Assembly: GCA_041485845.1 (NCBI GenBank)
Contig: JBGPKH010000247.1
Span: forward strand, 1 to 11,673
Reading direction: 5' to 3'
Origin: OMOG01 sp041485845
GTDB taxonomy: Bacteria; Acidobacteriota; Terriglobia; Bryobacterales; Bryobacteraceae
DNA length: 11,673 nt
Below the pieces are notes generated by a model that saw only the letters and a program-made list of their open reading frames with translations, made no database searches and had not been told where the DNA came from. Below, piece by piece: positions 1 to 5,987 of the stretch; position 1 is the first letter of the stretch, and each line of letters begins with the position of its first letter. Made by a program: the position numbers and the translations under genes.

Positions 1-2
1 CG

Positions 3-128
3 CACCTGAAAGAAAACATGCTCTCCGCCATGGGCAACGTGGACACCGGGCGCCTGCTCGATCCGCGATTTCTCCACCTGGAAGAGCTAGAACGTCCGGA
101 ACTCTTCCCGATTGTCACGGAACTGTAA
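3..128 (+). CDS. C-terminal end of an unidentified protein (partial)
   Basis: An open frame enters from the left edge and ends at a TAA at 126-128, giving 41 residues that end in FPIVTEL. The peptide is mostly hydrophilic, with a run of acidic and leucine residues (HLEELERPELF), and looks like the end of a soluble globular protein. No motif identifies a family and I do not assign a function. It is followed by about 70 bases without a gene, then by the phosphate-transport pair on the same strand, so it could be an upstream neighbour of that unit, but the gap and the lack of overlap argue for separate transcription. That it is coding is inferred from the frame and composition only. Confidence 0.55.
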   Translation, partial: HLKENMLSAMGNVDTGRLLDPRFLHLEELERPELFPIVTEL

Positions 129-134
129 CCCCGT

Positions 135-166
135 GTCAATTGACCCGTAGCGGCCATACCGATTAC
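135..166 (+). promoter_or_regulatory. Candidate promoter/operator region upstream of the DUF47-Pit pair
   Basis: The 70-base gap before the DUF47 gene holds a perfect 10-base palindrome, GTCAATTGAC, at 135-144. It overlaps a -35-like TTGACC at 140-145. A weak -10-like GATTAC lies at 161-166, which gives a 15-base spacer, shorter than ideal. No match to a Pho box is evident. The palindrome could be a regulator site, but a 10-base palindrome can occur by chance. Confidence 0.2.
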
Positions 167-198
167 CATGGGGGTCTCTCGATCGAAACCCTTCTTAT

Positions 199-813
199 AT
201 GAGACTGCTGCCACGCGAGGAGAAGTTTTACCAACTGTTTTTGAAACAGGTGGAGATCATTTCGGAAGCTTCCCGGCTGCTGCTCGACGGCGTTCGCGCA
301 GGCAATGCCCGGATGGCCGGCGCCGCCACCGACATCAACGTCATGGAACATCGCGGCGACGAGGTGATTCACGAGGTGTTCACCCGTCTCAACCAGACCT
401 TCATTACGCCCATCGACCCGGAGGACATCCACAGCATCTCGGCGGCGCTCGACGACGTGCTGGATGGCATCGAGGATACGTCGCACCGCCTGGTATCCTA
501 CCGGATCAACCCGATACCCTCGACCATGGTGACGCTTGCGGAAATTGTCGCCACCTGCTGCAAGGCGCTGATGAGCGCCTTCGAAGCTCTGGAAAAGAGC
601 GGGCCCATCATGGAGCACTGCATCGAGATCAACCGCCTGGAAAACGAAGCCGACCGCATCGGCCGCAGCGCTGTGGCGGACCTGTTCGACAAAGAGACGG
701 ATCCGATCACGCTCATCAAGCTCAAAGAGGTCTACGAGTTCTTCGAGACCACGGTCGATTACTGTGAAGACGTGGCCGACCTGCTGCAAAACGTCGTGGT
801 CAAAAACAGCTAG
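199..813 (+). CDS. DUF47 family (PhoU-like) phosphate transport regulator
   Basis: This 204-residue, all-helical protein resembles the DUF47/TIGR00153 family, relatives of PhoU that are usually encoded next to Pit phosphate permeases. The length is normal for the family. The N-terminal stretch (EEKFYQLFLKQVEII) matches the typical family opening. Acidic helices contain the conserved patterns HRGDEVIHEVFTRLNQTF (about residues 50-67) and RLENEADRIGR (about 145-155), which in PhoU-like proteins form metal-cluster E/DxxxD sites. The protein is cytoplasmic and probably modulates the partner permease. ATG 199 is the only good start in frame; there is no strong Shine-Dalgarno sequence. The Pit gene starts 4 bases after the stop, so the two are almost certainly co-transcribed and coupled in translation. 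Confidence 0.93.
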   Translation: MRLLPREEKFYQLFLKQVEIISEASRLLLDGVRAGNARMAGAATDINVMEHRGDEVIHEVFTRLNQTFITPIDPEDIHSISAALDDVLDGIEDTSHRLVSYRINPIPSTMVTLAEIVATCCKALMSAFEALEKSGPIMEHCIEINRLENEADRIGRSAVADLFDKETDPITLIKLKEVYEFFETTVDYCEDVADLLQNVVVKNS

Positions 814-817
814 CCGA

Positions 818-1840
818 ATGTCCACCTTCTCGTTAGCCGTCCTGATCATCGCGATCGCGTTGCTATTCGACTATATCAACGGCTTTCACGATGCGGCGAA
901 TTCCATCGCGACCATCGTGGCCACCCGCGTTCTGACGCCGTTTCAGGCGGTGGTGTGGGCGGCCTTCTTCAATTTCATCGCGGCCTTTTTCTTTACCACG
1001 GCCGTGGCCAAGACGGTGGGGAACGGATTTGTCAACCTCAGCCTGGTGACGCCTTGGGTGATCATGGCGGGCCTGATCGGCGCCATCGTTTGGGACCTGA
1101 TCACGTGGTGGCTGGGCCTGCCGACCAGTTCCTCGCACGCCCTGATCGGTGGGTACGCAGGCGCCGCGATGGCGCACGTGGGGCTGACCAGGGGTCTTAG
1201 CCACGGCTTTGAAGGATTGATCTGGGGCCAGTGGCCTAAAACCGTGCTGTTTATTTTTGCCGCTCCCATGATTGGGCTGATCTCGGCCTATGTGCTGATG
1301 GTGGTGGTGTATTGGCTGTTCCGCAACTCCAGCCCATCGAAGATGGACTTCTACTTCCGCAAGCTGCAGTTGCTGTCGGCGGCGGCGTTCAGCCTGGCGC
1401 ACGGCGCCAACGACGCGCAGAAGACCATGGGGGTCATCACCGGTGTGCTGGTGGCGTCGGGATTTCAGAAGACGTTCGAAGTGCACATTTGGGTGATTCT
1501 GGCGGCGCACGCGGCCATCGCGCTGGGCACGTTTAGCGGCGGTTGGCGCATCGTTCATACCATGGGCGGAAGGCTGACGCGGCTCAAACCGCGCAGCGGG
1601 TTCTGCGCGGAGACCGGCGCGGCGGCAGCCGTGCTGCTGGCCACACACCTGGGTCTGCCGGTATCGACCACGCACGCCATCGCGGGCGCCATTGCCGGCG
1701 TGGGCAGCATCCAGCGCATGAAGGCGGTGCGCTGGGGCATTGCCACCAACATCGTGTGGGCCTGGGTGCTGACCATCCCGGCCGCTGCGATCATCGCGTG
1801 GCTGTCATTCTCCCTCTTGCATGTGCTGGCCGGGGTGTAG
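818..1840 (+). CDS. pit: Pit family inorganic phosphate transporter
   Basis: This 340-residue, strongly hydrophobic membrane protein belongs to the PiT (PF01384) low-affinity phosphate/cation symporter family. The inverted duplication typical of PiT is visible. The first half carries GFHDAANS (residues 22-29) and LPTSSSHALIG (101-111). The second half carries the equivalent GANDAQKTMG (196-205) and LPVSTTHAI (280-288). About ten membrane segments can be read, with a short hydrophilic loop near residues 168-182. I chose ATG 818 because it lies 4 bases after the DUF47 stop and leads straight into the first membrane helix; a longer frame from 764 would only add an out-of-frame copy of the DUF47 tail. 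The protein imports phosphate across the inner membrane, probably controlled by the DUF47 partner. It ends 7 bases from the convergent hydrolase gene. Confidence 0.96.
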   Translation: MSTFSLAVLIIAIALLFDYINGFHDAANSIATIVATRVLTPFQAVVWAAFFNFIAAFFFTTAVAKTVGNGFVNLSLVTPWVIMAGLIGAIVWDLITWWLGLPTSSSHALIGGYAGAAMAHVGLTRGLSHGFEGLIWGQWPKTVLFIFAAPMIGLISAYVLMVVVYWLFRNSSPSKMDFYFRKLQLLSAAAFSLAHGANDAQKTMGVITGVLVASGFQKTFEVHIWVILAAHAAIALGTFSGGWRIVHTMGGRLTRLKPRSGFCAETGAAAAVLLATHLGLPVSTTHAIAGAIAGVGSIQRMKAVRWGIATNIVWAWVLTIPAAAIIAWLSFSLLHVLAGV

Positions 1841-1847
1841 CCGGCGG

Positions 1848-2726
1848 TCACCGCATCAGCCGCCGCACCGCCTCGACGATCGGCTTCCAACCCGGCGCTT
1901 CCGCGGAACACAGCTCGTGGTGCCCGGCATCTTTGACGCGAACGATCTCCAGCGGATCTCCCGCCTGCTTCGCGCGCTTCTCGTAATCTTCGAACAGCCT
2001 CTCGGGCACGATGGAGTCCCGTTCGCCCCACACCAGCACCTGGGGGGTTCCCAGAGGAAGAAGTTCCGCGGGCGACGCGACGGCATACCGTGCGGGCTGC
2101 TGCGCCGGCGTCCCGCCCATAACGCGCAGTTCGCCCGCCACGCAGTCCCTCGGACCGCGATCGGCGTACGCGCGCATGTCGGCGACGCCGGCCAGCGACA
2201 CCGCTCCGCGCAGCGGCAGCGGATTATCGGTGTGAATTTCGCTCTCGCGCGGAACCCGGCGGCGTCCGGCCGACCACAGCGCCAGTTGCCCGCCGGCCGA
2301 ATGCCCCAGGACGACCACGCGGCCGAGGTCCAGGGAATACTTGCCCGCGGCGTCGCGCAGCGCATCCACGCCGTGGGCCGTATCGAGGAAGGTCCCGGGC
2401 CATCCGCCGCCGTCTTCGTGGGCTCGCCGGCATTCCAGGTTCCAGGTGGCCCAACCCTCCTTCGTCAATGCGGAGGCGAGGTGGCTGGTGTATTGCGTGG
2501 TCGCGTACTGGATCCAGCATCCGCCGTGAATCACTACCACTACCGGAAACGGCCCCTTACCGGCCGGCAGCCTCAGCTCGGCGTACTGCTGGGGCGCCGC
2601 GCCGTACTGCACTTTCGCCGAGGGCGGCTGCGACGCGAGCTTCAGGATGTCATCGGCGTTCAGCCGCGGCTGTGCGGAGCATCTCATCAGGGGAAGCAGA
2701 ATGACGGCAACTGCGGCAAATTTCAT
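1848..2726 (-). CDS. Exported alpha/beta hydrolase (esterase/lipase-like)
   Basis: This 292-residue protein has the alpha/beta-hydrolase fold of the BD-FAE/carboxylesterase type. The oxyanion-hole motif HGG is at residues 67-69 (VVVVIHGGCW). The nucleophile elbow GHSAGG is at 141-146, with Ser143. The acid is probably Asp237 (VWGERDSIVP) and the catalytic His is 269 or 270 (DAGHHEL). I chose the start at 2726 because it gives a signal peptide, MKFAAVAVILLPLMRCSAQ, probably cleaved near SAQ; the Cys at 16 lacks a proper lipobox, so a lipoprotein is less likely. A longer frame to 2792 would read through the hairpin repeat and is rejected. The substrate is unknown. The gene lies downstream of the DinB-like gene on the same strand, separated by the triple-hairpin element, and converges on pit. 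Confidence 0.9.
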   Translation of the reverse strand: MKFAAVAVILLPLMRCSAQPRLNADDILKLASQPPSAKVQYGAAPQQYAELRLPAGKGPFPVVVVIHGGCWIQYATTQYTSHLASALTKEGWATWNLECRRAHEDGGGWPGTFLDTAHGVDALRDAAGKYSLDLGRVVVLGHSAGGQLALWSAGRRRVPRESEIHTDNPLPLRGAVSLAGVADMRAYADRGPRDCVAGELRVMGGTPAQQPARYAVASPAELLPLGTPQVLVWGERDSIVPERLFEDYEKRAKQAGDPLEIVRVKDAGHHELCSAEAPGWKPIVEAVRRLMR

Positions 2727-2736
2727 AAAACCGCTG

Positions 2737-2802
2737 GTGGGCAGACATTCAGTCTGCCCAGGGCCGATTGACAATCGGCCGCAGGTTGACAACCTGCCCC
2801 AC
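2737..2802. repeat. Cluster of three adjacent hairpins (candidate dispersed palindromic element)
   Basis: Three palindromes follow one another. Hairpin 1 has arms TGGGCAGAC (2738-2746) and GTCTGCCCA (2752-2760) around a 5-base loop. Hairpin 2 has GGCCGATT and AATCGGCC (2762-2780) around GAC. Hairpin 3 has GCAGGTT and AACCTGC (2781-2797) around GAC. Hairpins 2 and 3 share the core TTGACAA. The flanks also pair: GTGGGCAG at 2737-2744 with CTGCCCCAC at 2794-2802, with one bulge, so the whole unit can form one larger structure. It fills the gap between the DinB-like stop and the hydrolase start, and its edge overlaps the DinB-like TAG stop codon. It resembles REP/BIME-type repeats. Copy number elsewhere cannot be judged from this window. 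Confidence 0.7.
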
Positions 2803-3260
2803 TAATCGAATTCGAAGGCCGGCGGAGCCTGGTCCGCCCCCACGCGCCCCGCGGTAATCTTGGCCTTGAAATAATTCTCGCCGCGCATCGGACACCCCGC
2901 CATGCGCCGCAGCATCGCGATCTGTCCGGCGTGCGTGAGCGCGTCCGCGACCGGGCCCTGAAACAGTTTCTCGGCGGGGGACCCCAGGGGATCGGCCGAC
3001 GCCAACCGCCGGTCGAACGATTCCAGTGCGGCGAAGAAGCGCGCCACCTCCCGATCCCATGGCAGCGGATTCGAGTTGTGCCACGCTTGCTTGCCATTTG
3101 CAAGCGTCAACGCCCAGTCGAGTAGATCTCCCATGTGCGCCAGGATCTGTGCCGGCGTGCGCGAAGTGGGGCCGCAGCGATAGTCCGCGAACTCGGCCGG
3201 CGCGCCGCGCAGCGTCTTGCCGGCGCGATACGCGAGCGTCGCTACCGCGTGTCGCAGCAT
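2802..3260 (-). CDS. DinB-like (DinB/YfiT superfamily) protein
   Basis: This 152-residue helical protein resembles the DinB/YfiT four-helix-bundle superfamily of putative metal-dependent enzymes. Two conserved histidines of the usual metal site are visible: His42 in ILAHMGDLLDWAL and His110 in ALTHAGQIAMLRRMAG; the third ligand is not obvious. The helix with GQIAMLRRMAG and the downstream RGENYF segment are typical of the family. It is probably cytoplasmic and the substrate is unknown; relatives include thiol-dependent transferases. The start codon ATG at 3260 overlaps the last base of the upstream RNase stop (TAATG), so translation is probably coupled. The TAG stop lies at the edge of the hairpin repeat, so insertion of that element may have set the present C-terminus. 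Confidence 0.85.
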   Translation of the reverse strand: MLRHAVATLAYRAGKTLRGAPAEFADYRCGPTSRTPAQILAHMGDLLDWALTLANGKQAWHNSNPLPWDREVARFFAALESFDRRLASADPLGSPAEKLFQGPVADALTHAGQIAMLRRMAGCPMRGENYFKAKITAGRVGADQAPPAFEFD

Positions 3261-4702
3261 TATGACGACCTCCCAAAGTCGATGAACCCGCGTTGCGGAT
3301 CGGCGCTCAAGAGCGTGACGCGCAGCCGGTCGCCCACATCCAGGCCGCGCTCGCCGCGCATCAGGCGTCCCTCCACCGGGGGATCGAGCACCCGCACGAA
3401 CACGCCCTTGGGCGTGACGCCCGTCACCACCGCGGAGAACGATTGGCCCACGCGATGCTGCAGCGCCACCGCCGCCAGCCGCTTGGTCATGTTGCGCTGC
3501 ACCTTGCGCGCCGCGTCCTCCTTCAGCGTGCAGTTGCGCGCGATTGCTTCCAGTTCTTCATCCTGGTAGGGCGCCCTGCCGGGGAGCGATTTCAGCAGCC
3601 GCTGCGTCACCAGGTCGGCGAATCGGCGATTGGGAGCGGTGGAATGCGTGTAGTCGTGCGCCGCCAGCCCGAAGTGGCCCGGCCCGTCTTCGCCCACGCG
3701 CGTCAGCACATACTCGCCCGGCCCCATGAGCTTGAGGACCGAGAGCGAAACATCCGCGTAATGCACCGCGTCGGCCCGTTTGCGCCGCAGCAGGAACGCG
3801 TTCAACGCGCCCGAATCCGGCTCGGGCGGCAGCTTTTCACCGTAGTGCTCCGCCAGTTCCATGATGCGCGGCCAGCGTTCGGGCGCCTTCACGACGCGCC
3901 GGATCGACGAGACCCCGGCGGTGCGCAGGGTCTGCGCCATCACCTCGTTGGCCGCGATCATGAAATCTTCGATCAACTGCGCCGCGCGGTTGTGCCTGCG
4001 GGTCTGAATGTCCTGCACGTGCCCATCGGAGACTACCGGCTGTGCTTCCACGCGGTCGAAGTTCAGAGCGCCCAGGCGCTGGCGGGCCTCCCGCAGCGCG
4101 TGCGCCGCCTCGTCCTGTAGCTCCAATTGCGCCTGGAGGTCCGCCGATGCGGCCACCTTGGGCGGCGGCCCGGCGCTGCCCTCGAGCCACGGACCGACGC
4201 CGTTGTAGGTGAGCTGCGCGCGGTTGCGCACCAGCGCCCGATAGACCAAGGCATTGGAAAACGCTCCGTCGGCGCCCACCAGCATTTCGATCACGATGGC
4301 GGAACGGTCCTGGCCTTCGGAGAGCGACGTCAGGTCGGTCGAGAGCCGCTCCGGCAGCATGGGAAACGTGCGAATGCCGGCATACACCGTCGTGGTCTCG
4401 TGCGCGGCGTGTGTATCGATGGGCGTGGCCTTGGCGACGGCGGAATCGACGTCCGCGACCCCCACCAGCACGCGGATGCCGCCCGCCGCACGCTCGGCCA
4501 ATTCGACCTGGTCGAGATCGCGCGAATCGTCGTTGTCGATGGAAGACCAGGGCAGGGAAGTGAGATCGCGCAGAGTGCGATCGGGCTCCGCTCGGATGGT
4601 TTCGAGCTGGCTTTGCGCTTCGGGAGGAAAATCGGGTGAGAACCCGTGCTCGATCATCTCCTGGCGCGCGGCCGCGGCGAGATCGAAACCGTCGTGGGGC
4701 AT
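3260..4702 (-). CDS. RNB-domain (RNase II/R-like) ribonuclease with C-terminal S1 domain
   Basis: This 480-residue protein belongs to the RNB 3'-5' exoribonuclease family (COG0557). The RNB domain begins near residue 45, with the acidic motif SSIDNDDSRDLDQ at 53-65. Aligned by eye to E. coli RNase II, Asp56, Asp62 and Asp64 match D201, D207 and D209, but the position of D210 is Gln65. The second hallmark, YTHSTAPNRRFADL, starts near 351 and contains the conserved RR of the catalytic site. Residues about 418-476 form an S1-like RNA-binding domain (SAVVTGVTPKGVFVRV). The N-terminal cold-shock domains of RNase II/R are absent, as in short bacterial RNB proteins. I chose ATG 4702 because the longer frame to 4867 overlaps the PIN toxin in another frame and has non-family sequence. 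The stop overlaps the next start. Confidence 0.92.
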   Translation of the reverse strand: MPHDGFDLAAAARQEMIEHGFSPDFPPEAQSQLETIRAEPDRTLRDLTSLPWSSIDNDDSRDLDQVELAERAAGGIRVLVGVADVDSAVAKATPIDTHAAHETTTVYAGIRTFPMLPERLSTDLTSLSEGQDRSAIVIEMLVGADGAFSNALVYRALVRNRAQLTYNGVGPWLEGSAGPPPKVAASADLQAQLELQDEAAHALREARQRLGALNFDRVEAQPVVSDGHVQDIQTRRHNRAAQLIEDFMIAANEVMAQTLRTAGVSSIRRVVKAPERWPRIMELAEHYGEKLPPEPDSGALNAFLLRRKRADAVHYADVSLSVLKLMGPGEYVLTRVGEDGPGHFGLAAHDYTHSTAPNRRFADLVTQRLLKSLPGRAPYQDEELEAIARNCTLKEDAARKVQRNMTKRLAAVALQHRVGQSFSAVVTGVTPKGVFVRVLDPPVEGRLMRGERGLDVGDRLRVTLLSADPQRGFIDFGRSS

Positions 4703-4709
4703 AAGAATT

Positions 4710-4724
4710 GAGCGTATCACGCTC
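4710..4724 (-). promoter_or_regulatory. Hairpin just upstream of the RNase start codon
   Basis: A perfect inverted repeat (GAGCGT, GAT loop, ACGCTC on the minus strand) ends 7 bases before the RNase ATG at 4702. It is preceded by the purine-rich GGGCGGGAG and followed by AATTCTT. It could shorten the distance between a distant Shine-Dalgarno-like sequence and the start codon, mask that sequence, or act as a weak terminator for the PIN transcript. The stem is only 6 base pairs, so the functional reading is speculative. Confidence 0.35.
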
Positions 4725-4749
4725 CCGCCCATCGCCAAGGCACGTGTCC

Positions 4750-5222
4750 CTACTGTTGGAGGCTCTTTGCCAGCGACCGGAAAAACTCTACCGGAGTGGC
4801 GATACACAATCCGGTGCGCGCGGCAACGGATGGAGTGAAGTGCCTGGTGTTGTGAGTCAGAAACCAATGTGGATGGCTGGCCATTGCCGAAAGCAATACA
4901 GGCACGTCGGAGGCATGACGGATCAAGTGCCGCGCAGACCTGACTTGCTCCTCGCTGGGGTAGTGGACTATATCTCCGGATCGGTCAGCCGGATCAAACG
5001 ATCGTAGTCGAGCAACAGCCGGTCTGCCGCTCGTTTTTCAAGATCGCCGAGCTGGAGCAGCAAGTTCTGCTCGACTTCTTCCCGAACCGCCTCGGCCAGG
5101 ATCAGCCGGCAGACCCGCGCCGCGCAAAGCGACAGCACAGCTTTGTCCAAACCCCAAGCCGAAACGATTCCGGCGGTGAGCACGTTGGAATCGAGGAACA
5201 GTCGAATCCTGCCGGTTCCCAC
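4750..5222 (-). pseudogene. PIN-domain toxin (VapC-like), split by a frameshift
   Basis: The N-terminal part begins with RLFLDSNVLTAGIV, a typical PIN opening with the first catalytic Asp (residue 11), and continues with an acidic helix EAVREEVEQ. This frame stops at a TAG at 4968-4970, after LTDPEI, giving only 84 residues. The rest of the domain follows at once in another frame, from VHYPSEEQV to the TAG at 4750-4752. It contains ASDVPVLLSAM (conserved Asp), WFLTHNTRHF and GLCIATPVEFF, all in the right order for a PIN_3-type fold. Joined, the product would be about 157 residues, normal for the family. The change equals loss of one base near 4968-4976, and no slippery heptamer is visible. 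The likely start is GTG 5222, one base after the antitoxin stop. It may be a real mutation or an assembly error. Confidence 0.85.
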
Positions 5223-5223
5223 C

Positions 5224-5559
5224 CTACCTGACCCGGCCCTTGGCTTTCTTGGCAGGCTTGCCGGCCAGCGCCGGGTACCGGCGTGCAAATACGCGATCCC
5301 GTGTCTCGGGCAGGGACGCCTCAAGGTCGGCAAGTGTCTTCCCGCGGCTCTCCAGAGCCTTCGAAATGGAGTCGCAGAGGCGGTGGAACCGTGGCTGTTC
5401 GGGGATTAGGACCAAACCATCGCCGACGCGTACAACCGCCACCGGAGCGCCAGTCTCCAGGCCCAGTTCGTCACGGAATTCCTTCGGAACGGTAAGTTGG
5501 CCTTTCTCACCGATTCGCGTAGTCGTCAAGTACTCGACTGTTGGTGCATTAGCTGACAT
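5224..5559 (-). CDS. AbrB/SpoVT-type antitoxin (VapB/MazE-like)
   Basis: This 111-residue protein has an N-terminal SpoVT-AbrB swapped-hairpin DNA-binding domain (residues about 11-54), with the hallmark IGEKGQLTVPKEFRDELGL followed by GAPVAVVRVGDGLVLIPE. Residues 55-100 are probably helical and should bind and neutralise the toxin. The tail is strongly basic (KPAKKAKGRVR). It lies directly upstream of a PIN-domain gene, with one base between stop and candidate GTG start, so it is the antitoxin of a VapBC-like pair. A near-palindrome 8 bases before the start codon suggests the usual autoregulation. The frame is intact although the toxin frame is broken. Only the partner toxin class distinguishes it from a free-standing AbrB regulator. 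Confidence 0.9.
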   Translation of the reverse strand: MSANAPTVEYLTTTRIGEKGQLTVPKEFRDELGLETGAPVAVVRVGDGLVLIPEQPRFHRLCDSISKALESRGKTLADLEASLPETRDRVFARRYPALAGKPAKKAKGRVR

Positions 5560-5567
5560 AAAAAGCC

Positions 5568-5586
5568 TGGTAAGAATATCCTACCA
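5568..5586 (-). promoter_or_regulatory. Candidate autoregulatory operator of the AbrB/PIN pair
   Basis: The 19-base near-palindrome TGGTAAGAATATCCTACCA lies 8 bases upstream of the AbrB start codon; 14 of its 18 paired positions are complementary. On the minus strand it includes TATTCT, a plausible -10 element, so a bound AbrB protein would block transcription. It is framed by a wider inverted pair, CCTGG at 5566-5570 and CCAGG at 5592-5596. AbrB-family antitoxins typically bind such sites in their own promoters. Binding here is inferred from position and symmetry. Confidence 0.5.
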
Positions 5587-5606
5587 AAATTCCAGGTGAT
5601 CCGGCC

Positions 5607-5975
5607 TCACCGCCGCATCAAGAACCACGCCAGCGCCAGCCACGCCGCGATGAACGACACGCCGCCCAGAGGCGTAATCGCGCCCAGCATCCGATTGCCG
5701 CCGATCGCCAGCGCATACAAACTTCCGGAGAAGATCACGATGCCCGCCAGCAGCAGACCGCACACCCAGTTCGTCGCAAACTCGGAAAACGTGCCGGTCT
5801 TGGGCAAGAACGAAACCATCAGCAGGCCCAGCGCGTGGATGAAGTGGTAGAACACCGCCTTCTCGTACACGCTCATCGAGTAGGCGTCGAGGCGCTCGCG
5901 CAGTCCGTGTGCGCCGAACGCACCCAGGATCACGGCCAACGCCATCAGGAAAGAACCGGTCGTGCTCCAGGTCAT
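5607..5975 (-). CDS. DUF423 small integral membrane protein (YgdD-like)
   Basis: This 122-residue protein has four predicted membrane helices and matches the DUF423 family, to which E. coli YgdD belongs. Visible family motifs are GAFGAHGL at 18-25, YHFIHALGLL at about 43-52, FSGSLYAL at 82-89 and GAITPLGGVSFIAAW at 98-112. The length is typical. The molecular function of the family is not established. The ATG at 5975 has a good Shine-Dalgarno sequence (AGGGAGA) at proper spacing and lies 12 bases after the DUF4159 stop, so the two genes probably form a small operon. The gene ends 47 bases before the AbrB start. Confidence 0.92.
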   Translation of the reverse strand: MTWSTTGSFLMALAVILGAFGAHGLRERLDAYSMSVYEKAVFYHFIHALGLLMVSFLPKTGTFSEFATNWVCGLLLAGIVIFSGSLYALAIGGNRMLGAITPLGGVSFIAAWLALAWFLMRR

Positions 5976-5987
5976 CGGCGTCTCCCT

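Noticed and set aside
163..1675. Long minus-strand frames opposite the DUF47 and pit genes (228 and 270 residues)
   Set aside because: They are antisense to two clearly recognised genes and have low-complexity, Arg/His/Gly-rich composition typical of GC-driven shadows.
1838..1854. Bidirectional terminator between pit and the hydrolase gene
   Set aside because: Only a 4-base-pair stem (GCGG-TCA-CCGC) with no T-run lies between the convergent stops; too weak to call.
1821..2771. A 316-residue plus-strand frame opposite the alpha/beta hydrolase
   Set aside because: The minus strand has a complete catalytic triad and signal peptide; the plus frame has no motif and is rich in Arg, Pro and Gln.
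4703..4867. N-terminal extension of the RNase to 4867
   Set aside because: The extra 55 residues lie over the C-terminal half of the PIN gene in another frame and look non-native; family-like sequence begins at ATG 4702.
4968..4976. Programmed -1 frameshift in the PIN gene
   Set aside because: The junction has no X-XXY-YYZ heptamer and no strong downstream stem seen by eye, so mutation or sequence error is more likely.
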